From positions 186,001 to 250,000 of the forward strand of contig JAEUBA010000044.1 in NCBI GenBank assembly GCA_018257865.1: DNA of 64,000 bases, in the 5' to 3' direction. A program made the position numbers and the translations under genes. The stretch is from Stereocaulon alpinum. Taxonomy: Eukaryota; Ascomycota; Lecanoromycetes; Lecanorales; Stereocaulaceae. The notes under the pieces are model-generated. The model was not told the origin of the DNA, did not search any database, and saw nothing but the letters and a program-made list of their open reading frames with translations. Positions 57,449 to 64,000 of the stretch are shown one piece after another (position 1 is the first letter of the stretch; every line of letters begins with the position of its first letter).

Positions 57449-59396
57449 ATGACCTCGGCCTATCCACGTCTCAAATGGCTTGCATCGTTCACAATATTTG
57501 CCTTTTTTGTATGGCTTCTGATTGCTCGAACTTTCCGAACTCAAGAGTGGAAGCCAAGCCCACCCTATGCCGGTCCGCAGCAAGCTCTTATTGAAGATGG
57601 TGCACATGGCTTCTTACAATTGCGAGAGGCTCGGGATTATTGTCAACACCGTCGGTGGCAGCCTTACGCCACTCGAAATCAGCATCGGAAGATATATGAT
57701 CTTTTTCTGATCAATACTGAGCTCGATTTTCTCGAAATCCGTCTAAACGAACTCGATAAAGAAGTCGACTATTTCGTTATTCTTGAATCCCCTAGTACTT
57801 TCCAGATGAACCCGAAACCTCTTTATCTCAAGGATAATCTCTCTCGATTTAAACACTTTCAGCATAAGATTATCCACCGTGTCCTTGATGTTTCAGGGGC
57901 AAAGAAGATCCCAAAAGACGATACCTGGGAACATGAACGCTTCACTCGGTACGTACATACTGAAAAGCCTATTGAAAGTCACCCACCCTCCCTCTCGTAT
58001 TTCATTTCCTGCGCCGATTGTGTGGCATGACCTAGAAGTTTGATATTGGAGGAATCAATGACAACCTGGCGAAGACTTTGCGTACGCTACTCCAAGGGAA
58101 GTATTCCGAACGAATTCGCAACGCAGAATTCTTCTTGTCAGGAGACTTGCACTCTATTGGCGCTTCTTCGAGTCTTGAAACTGCTTTACTAAGATTCTCC
58201 AACCTAACTGCCCAAACCTTGACCACCGACAAGCGTAGTTTCGAGCCTCGAGAGACCTTTTAGCACTCCTTCGAAGTCAAGGTTTGGCGACAGTAGTGGT
58301 ACAGAACCTCTCGATTCACGAACATTGACTTCGTCTCCATTGAATCGTCTTTAGAGATCAGTACTGATTGTTGGTTCTTCGCTAGAAACGCTCTTTTTGA
58401 TCAAATTATGCTGTCCTTGACAGGAGCGCAAGCCCCAAACAAGGGTGACGTACTTCTTATTGGCGATATCGACGAGATACCTCGTATTGGTATGCTTACA
58501 TTCTATCCACTTATGCCCCAGGTTTCTACTACACTGTGAGCGGTGAGACCATACTCAGTGAGCTACTGGTGACGATTAGCCCTCCAAGTGCTCCAGAAAA
58601 CTTGTCTCGTTTTGCCAATGGCAAATTTGAAGGGGAAGTGCTGACCGTAGAACGCTTATAGGCACCCTTACCGCTCTTCGCAATTGTGCTTTTCCACCAC
58701 GTGTCACACTTCGGACCCAGATGTATTATTATAGCTATCAATGGCTTCATCGAGGAGACTTATGTACGTTCTCCTCAAAGCATTCTATTTCTCAATAATG
58801 TTGTAGTCCGAGTCCTGGGTACTACTGTGGGAGCAATGTGTCTGGCTATGCTCCCTCAACACATCTGTCTACTCTTTCCTTCAATCCTAACTGATTTTGC
58901 TGACTCTGAGAGGCGCGTAGGGCATCACCCGCAAGCGACGTATTTCAACGGAAAGGACACGGTCAGACCTGAGAACCTACGTACGGATAAGGCTGATGCC
59001 GAGTTGTATATGGCGGGTTGGCACTGCAGCTCTTGCTTTGGGTGAGTACTCCATATGGACCTGTAGTACCACCGTTGATATCAATCTCCGGTCGTATCTT
59101 CCTTTCTTGGCAGAGAAACGCTAACACTCCGATTGTCAAGGACCATGGGAGATCTAAAGAACAAGATCACCTCATTTTCTCACAAGGGTTACAATCAACC
59201 GTACTTCCTCGACACCGGGAGACTACTCCAGAGAGTCCGCCAAGGCGAAGATTTATTCGAAAGACCAAAGGAGCTCTATGATCGGATAGACAACAATACG
59301 GACGTACCTGCTTATCTTCAAAGAGGGGAAAACCAGCAGAAGTTTGCATACATGTTGGATCGTGACCCACAGAATGCAAATTTTCGGGATCTGTGA
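57449..59396 (+). CDS. GT17-family glycosyltransferase (MGAT3-like), four introns
   Basis: Exons are 57449-57948, 58386-58489, 58662-58763, 58921-59041 and 59141-59396, giving 360 residues in exact frame. The introns are 437, 172, 157 and 99 bp, much longer than elsewhere in this window. The start is the ATG at 57449 (MTSAYPRLKW), before a signal-anchor helix (LASFTIFAFFVWLLIA). Family motifs match the 26733-27857 paralogue: RKIYDLFLINTELDFLEIR, KEVDYFVILESP, GDIDEIPR, RNCAFPPR, MYYYSYQWLHRG, HPQATYF and WHCSSCF. It should be a Golgi type II enzyme with an unknown acceptor. The joins restore each motif without gaps, so the gene looks functional despite the long introns. Confidence 0.88.
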
Positions 59397-59739
59397 TAGC
59401 GCTGGTCGCAAGAATGTGGCCCAGAGAATAGGTAGACAGCATGTAACATGGGACTCGTCAGGTTACCTCGAAGAACTTACTTTGACAGGCTGTACGTGCG
59501 TATGCTGCCTAGTAGCAATGCGCTTATCTCCAGACCCCGTGAAGTGAATGATTTGCTAGAATGCTTGGCACTCCTCCTCCCTACTTCACTCTCACGAGTC
59601 GCCCCTCAGCTTTGCCATTGCCTTGGTGACGTGACACAAACCGTCTTTCTAGTCATGATACTTTCTTCTACCCTCGCTTCTTCTTCAAGTTGGACGAGAA
59701 GCATGCAGCCCACTCTGTTTCCCACTACTCCTTGCAGCC
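59397..59739. other. Spacer between the GT17 gene and the small downstream gene
   Basis: This is the probable promoter and leader of the 59740 gene, with a pyrimidine-rich stretch just upstream of its ATG. Nothing else was seen. Confidence 0.5.
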
Positions 59740-60312
59740 ATGAACCCTCAAAATCCCAACCGTCACTTCCACCCCACGATCCACGCAACACTTACCCCAG
59801 CCAACTACTTTAAAAGTGACCCCGCCACCGGGACAGGCATCTACAACCCCCTCCCCGAAATCCAACACGCATACCACTGTGCTGCGAGCCGCGAAACCAG
59901 CAAAGCTTGGGCCGCAGCTACGCCACCATATCGAAGACTTTTCGACGACGATATTCGTAGTAGGTTGGACAAGGGGTTCTGGAATGTTCCAGTCATCCCG
60001 AAGCCGGTTGGCATGACCGAAGAAGAAAAGAAGGTATTCGGTGCCATGTGCTATACCAAGAAGCAGAGGCTCAAGCTTGACCAGATTGATGAAGCGCGGG
60101 TGAAGGAGAATGAGAGGCAGCGGGAGCTCTTGCAGCAGGGCAAGAAGCCGAGGGAAGTGATTGTGGAGAAGCAGCGCTCGGAGTGTGGGTCTGGTCTGTG
60201 GACAGAGGATGCTTCTCTTGCTGATGTGGACATGGATACAGGGAGCAAACGACACGACATTCCCAAATTCATTGTTGGAGAAGACCTTTGGAAGGATATA
60301 CGTGATGGGTGA
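59740..60312 (+). CDS. Small soluble protein of unknown function
   Basis: Intronless, 190 residues. The sequence is hydrophilic with no signal peptide or membrane segment. The N-terminal third has HPTIHATLTPANYFKSDP and an Ala/Arg-rich helical block. The middle has PVIPKPVGMTEEEKKVF and a long charged helix, about residues 105-145 (KKQRLKLDQIDEARVKENERQ), likely a coiled coil. The C-terminus ends KFIVGEDLWKDIRDG. Even codon usage and sensible composition argue for a real gene. I do not recognise the family. It follows the GT17 gene by 343 bp on the same strand. Confidence 0.75.
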   Translation: MNPQNPNRHFHPTIHATLTPANYFKSDPATGTGIYNPLPEIQHAYHCAASRETSKAWAAATPPYRRLFDDDIRSRLDKGFWNVPVIPKPVGMTEEEKKVFGAMCYTKKQRLKLDQIDEARVKENERQRELLQQGKKPREVIVEKQRSECGSGLWTEDASLADVDMDTGSKRHDIPKFIVGEDLWKDIRDG

Positions 60313-63300
60313 ACGAATGCTGAGATCGTGTGTGCTGCGGCCACAGACTACCAATTTGAGAATTGAAGTCTAGGGGCTAAGCAAACCCACACCACATGCA
60401 GCCTGTGCGTGCTGCACTGTACAAACGCCTGCTCCGTGAATCTTACAATACTCTTCGAGGAACGTAGAAGCTCTTGTTGGAGTTTCCAATATATGTGTCT
60501 GCTTCATGGGATAAATCCTGGTCCTCAACGTGTTCTTTATACTCTGAGGCTAGAGAAACGTTTCATATACTCCTCAATAATTAGCGAGCATCCACTGGCC
60601 CTCAAATGGGTATCTCTTCACTCTTCCGAAATCACAATACTCCCTCCTCATTGCTGACCTGATCCTCCACCTATTTACTCACGAGATCAGCCCTGCCCCA
60701 CGTTTCATGGCCCCGTTTCTCTACCCGTAATTCAAAGGATGGTTGTTTTGCGGTGCATGCGTCGATGATCGCCGACCACTGCTTCTCGAATGACGTTCCA
60801 AGGATCTGTCCACTCTATGAACCTATTTCCCCAGCTCCAGACTCACACGCCCGGCACCGGACTACAGCAATCACCGCCCAAGGGCATCTTGCCAGCTTGA
60901 GAAACGCTTTACTGTATTCCATAGGAACCTGTAGCCAAAGCTCGCGCGTACGAGTGAGCATTGATCCGCAAGGGTGAACTGTTATGCCATAGATAGCCCA
61001 GTCCTAATGCGAGTGCTATGGAATGCGGATGGTTTGCGTAAGGCAGATACTGATGGTGCTCGGAACCTTGCCGGAAATCCTCAAGATGGTCCAGCTCCCA
61101 TGTACCGCCCACGTGGGTCTTTTCGGATAGCTGCTCGGGCGGAGCGAGGTGTGGCCGACCGGATGGAGTGTATATTGAATACATGAAGGCTCTGGGTTAA
61201 GGACGTGAGAATTATCTTAAGAGTAACAGCGAGTGATGTGATGTGGACGGTTGCCCTGTCGGCAGACGGGGTCAGGAGTCTTGTGTAAATTAGGTGAGTG
61301 GTGGGCGACGTATGAGGTAGGAGCCACAGGCAAACGGTTCCCACTTCGAGCCGTGGAGCTCAATGATGATACCGCCGTGGCCGATACGGAATGTCTAGAG
61401 AGACATGTGGGCCTCCGGCGGCGTTTATAGCGAGTTCGTCTTTCGAGTGATCGCATTGACCTTGGGCGTATTGTCCTCAATACTCCAACGGCCCCTAGGA
61501 CCTCTTGGTCCTAGGCGCGAGGCTTGCATGCCGCCTAGTAAGGTACGGAAAATCATGTGGTGCCGGATGGCGAGACATCCTTCAGATCTCCATCTCCGAG
61601 CACCAGTATCTCCACAGGTATATCACCAACACCACCAAGGTATATGCTCCGGCAACGATGACTTCGACGGGAGGCATTTGACGAGGTCGTTGTCGTGATT
61701 TCAGCCGAACGGGACTGCCTGGGCACCAGTCAAATTTCGGTTTTTGAAGGGTGGTGGGTTTAGGCTTGCCCTTCATTCTCCCCCACGATAGAAAGAGGGT
61801 GGCTTGGGTGTCGAACTTAGTAGTGCAAAGCTAGCCGTAGAACCAGGAACTGTATGTTCCAGTTGGTCTTTTGGCATTGACCGCCAAGGTGTACGCTAGA
61901 AAGGCGGCTTCCAGATAATTAACAGTGCTAGATCATAGGTGTCCTAGCATGGAAGATATTAATGTCTCGGTGGCCGAAATTTTGTCATGATGTCAATCCT
62001 GAGTCTTGTCAATGAATGTTATTGAAAATCATCCGAGTATATCCGAATATCCCTAATGGGTTTGACCCTGCATCCTGCACAAGACAATGATTGGCATGAC
62101 AACAGGACCGTGCAGTTCCCGTGCATGATCGCGCTCAAAAGGGTTGCCATAAGTCCGGCCATAGATTCGGCCATTGCGCTGTAACCCATCGAGCTCACTA
62201 TTTACACGCTTCAAGCACAACTCAAAATATATCAATGCTAATCATAGGTAGCTCTAAAGCCTAGTGGCACGAACGACTCTTAGAGCTAATGACATTGAAA
62301 GGGCAGAACAACAAGCCAGGGAAAGTATAGGACTCGTGTTTGGCTATACGCATTCTCGAGTGCCTGTATTTCATTCTGGAAGGCTGCATCGCCGTGAAGA
62401 AGATATATTGCAAGCAGTAGAGCTGTGCGCGTATTGTTTGCAGCTTGGAATGCTAATCTCGGACAATCCTGTGAATCAGGCTATGTCATGGTGTATATGC
62501 GAGGACTCCTAATATTCCGAACACTATAGTGTCAATGGATGATGTTCTAGTGAAAGTCGCGACAAGACTGGTCGTTGGGCTCTGAGGTCCTCCATATCGA
62601 GGTCGATGCTCCGGGTCGTACTGAGGACATTGTGTCGCTCTCGCGAACACGGTTTGGAATCAAAGACTGCTAAGAGTGGAACAGACTCGCGGTGAGGATC
62701 GCAATAACACATATTGGACATCTGGCCTGCAAGAACAGAAGCGACTACGGCAGTAGTGATCGAGAAACGAACGCAGAGACAGGAAGGAGATCATGATTGT
62801 GCACGGCCCAGCTCACGCATGCCTGTTTGAATGGCAGTGAGTCCTTGTGTCAGTCAGCACTTCAACGAAACACTGGCCATGCCAAATAGGCACAGGACCA
62901 CTGATTATGATCACATGCCCAGTGAAGACTCGCCTACCGTATGCCATGGGGACATGACGGGAAGTACCCTCTTTCACGAGAAAATGATTGCCATACTAAG
63001 CTCCGAGTCGTGCGGAAGGGCTACGAATGTAGCGCCATGCGCCGCCATGCTCGCGGTACTGGCTTGATCATCTCCAAGGTTCTACCCAAGCTACCCTTAT
63101 ACTATGTCGCCCAGCTCTTATAGAGATTCAGCGGCCCTTTTCGTTGGCTCCTGCGGATATCATTGAGTGGACTGCACGGTTGATGTGTCATTGTGAGCTC
63201 AATGCTATGGCAATAGGCGTCGTGGAGGTGATGGCGTCGTATGAGAGGGGGTAGGGAGGGCAAAACTCCCTGAGGGCCACAGCTAGGGGTGTGAAATTCG

Positions 63301-63890
63301 TTCAATGATCAGTGCATTGAGCCATACACCACAGTGTTCCACAGTAACTTCTGATGTGTGTGTAGTTCGTCTCACGGATGCAGATGGGATGGAAAGAATT
63401 CGCGACCAATGCCGCTAAGACTAGCGTGGCACAAATCGGATCCTCCAAAGGTCGCTTGGTTCTATGACATCTACATAGCTGGGGCTCTTTACAGATATGT
63501 GGGACTCTCTGGTGCCCAAATAACACCATTCGTTTACTAAGAAGCGAAGAAAAACCTCTCGTAGATGCTGGCGAAGGCTAATTGCCATGTTACGCTCATT
63601 GATGCTCTGGGCCAATGTAAGTCACGATTCGGTTATGAGGAAATAAACCCTCAGTTATGCCTGGTGCAGATTGTGGGCATATCACGACTTGTCGAGTAGT
63701 GAAAAAAGCAGATATGACTCTGAAGATTTAGCACTGCATCAGTGTCGTTGGCCTTTAGCGAGCTACCTTAGACCTCGGATAGAGCGTAACAATTAGGAAT
63801 ACAAAATACGACCTCTTGAGGAACTGTTCTAAAGCCGAATCACAGACACTGTAATATGATCCAGCTAGGGTGTTTGTACATCATTGGCGA
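60313..63890. other. 3.6-kb gene-free stretch
   Basis: Only short frames with no family resemblance occur. An 83-codon plus-strand frame at 62264-62512 is open but unrecognised. No repeat or transposon was identified by eye. Confidence 0.45.
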
Positions 63891-64000
63891 TCAACTCTGT
63901 GCATTGTTCCTATGCTCGAGAAGAAGGCGAACCATGGCCACGTTCCCTTTCCTGGTAGCACAGGTCAATGCTGTGTCCCAACCCGACCTCCTAGCATTCA
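63891..64000 (-). CDS. C-terminus of an ankyrin-repeat protein, 5' part beyond right edge
   Basis: The last 36 codons before the TGA at 63891-63893 read NARRSGWDTALTCATRKG, then NVAMVRLLLEHRNNAQS. This is an ankyrin repeat (the DTALTCATRKGNVAMVRLLLE consensus). The gene continues beyond position 64000 on the minus strand. The start, domain content and length cannot be seen. Confidence 0.75.
   Translation of the reverse strand, partial: NARRSGWDTALTCATRKGNVAMVRLLLEHRNNAQS

Noticed and set aside
62264..62512. 83-codon plus-strand frame in the 3.6-kb gene-free stretch
   Set aside because: It lacks a recognisable family or splice context.

Overview
This is nuclear DNA of a filamentous ascomycete, most likely a dothideomycete. 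The evidence is many protein genes on both strands, introns of mostly 45-95 bp with GT...CTAAY...AG signals, and fungal families such as a QDE-1/Sad-1 type RNA-dependent RNA polymerase, a Ste50 adaptor, a 2EXR-type protein, a CorA-like protein and a STAND/ankyrin protein. I see no mobile element, rRNA gene, convincing tRNA or CRISPR array. Exon joins were worked out by hand from splice signals and reading frame, and most spliced models come out as exact multiples of three.

Layout. 0-4 kb: 5' part of an RNA-dependent RNA polymerase running off the left edge, then a glycine-zipper protein with a Q/G/Y/P-rich head. 4-12 kb: sparse, with a 2EXR-like protein, a secreted GPI-type protein and Ste50. 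12-25.7 kb: a gene-dense housekeeping block with a CorA-like membrane protein (one exon junction looks frame-broken), the U-box cyclophilin PPIL2, decapping enhancer EDC3, PIF1 helicase, a Cys-rich protein of unknown function and a PEX11-family protein. 26.7-39 kb: an intronless GT17 glycosyltransferase, a STAND NACHT-ankyrin protein head-to-head with CDC48, a small unknown gene and a zinc alcohol dehydrogenase. 40-42 kb: a protein with a STAND-like helical head and a repeat-rich tail but no NACHT domain. 43-59.4 kb: a glycan-flavoured neighbourhood with a secreted GH2 beta-mannosidase, two paralogous multi-pass membrane proteins on either side of a GT69 (CMT1/CAP59 family) mannosyltransferase, and a second GT17 gene with four introns. 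A small conserved-looking gene follows, then 3.6 kb with no gene, then the tail of an ankyrin-repeat gene at the right edge.

How the genes may work together. The strongest candidate for an undescribed system is the 43-59 kb group: two type II membrane glycosyltransferases, a mannoside hydrolase and two large unknown membrane proteins sharing long divergent promoters. A joint role in making or remodelling a mannose-containing surface glycan is an inference.

A separate window-scale pattern is that five loci (about 11.4-12.1, 15.1-16.2, 24.75-25.65, 28.5-29.3 and 36.7-37.3 kb) each switch abruptly on the + strand from A/C-rich to G/T-rich sequence. In three of them the switch lies inside a reading frame.
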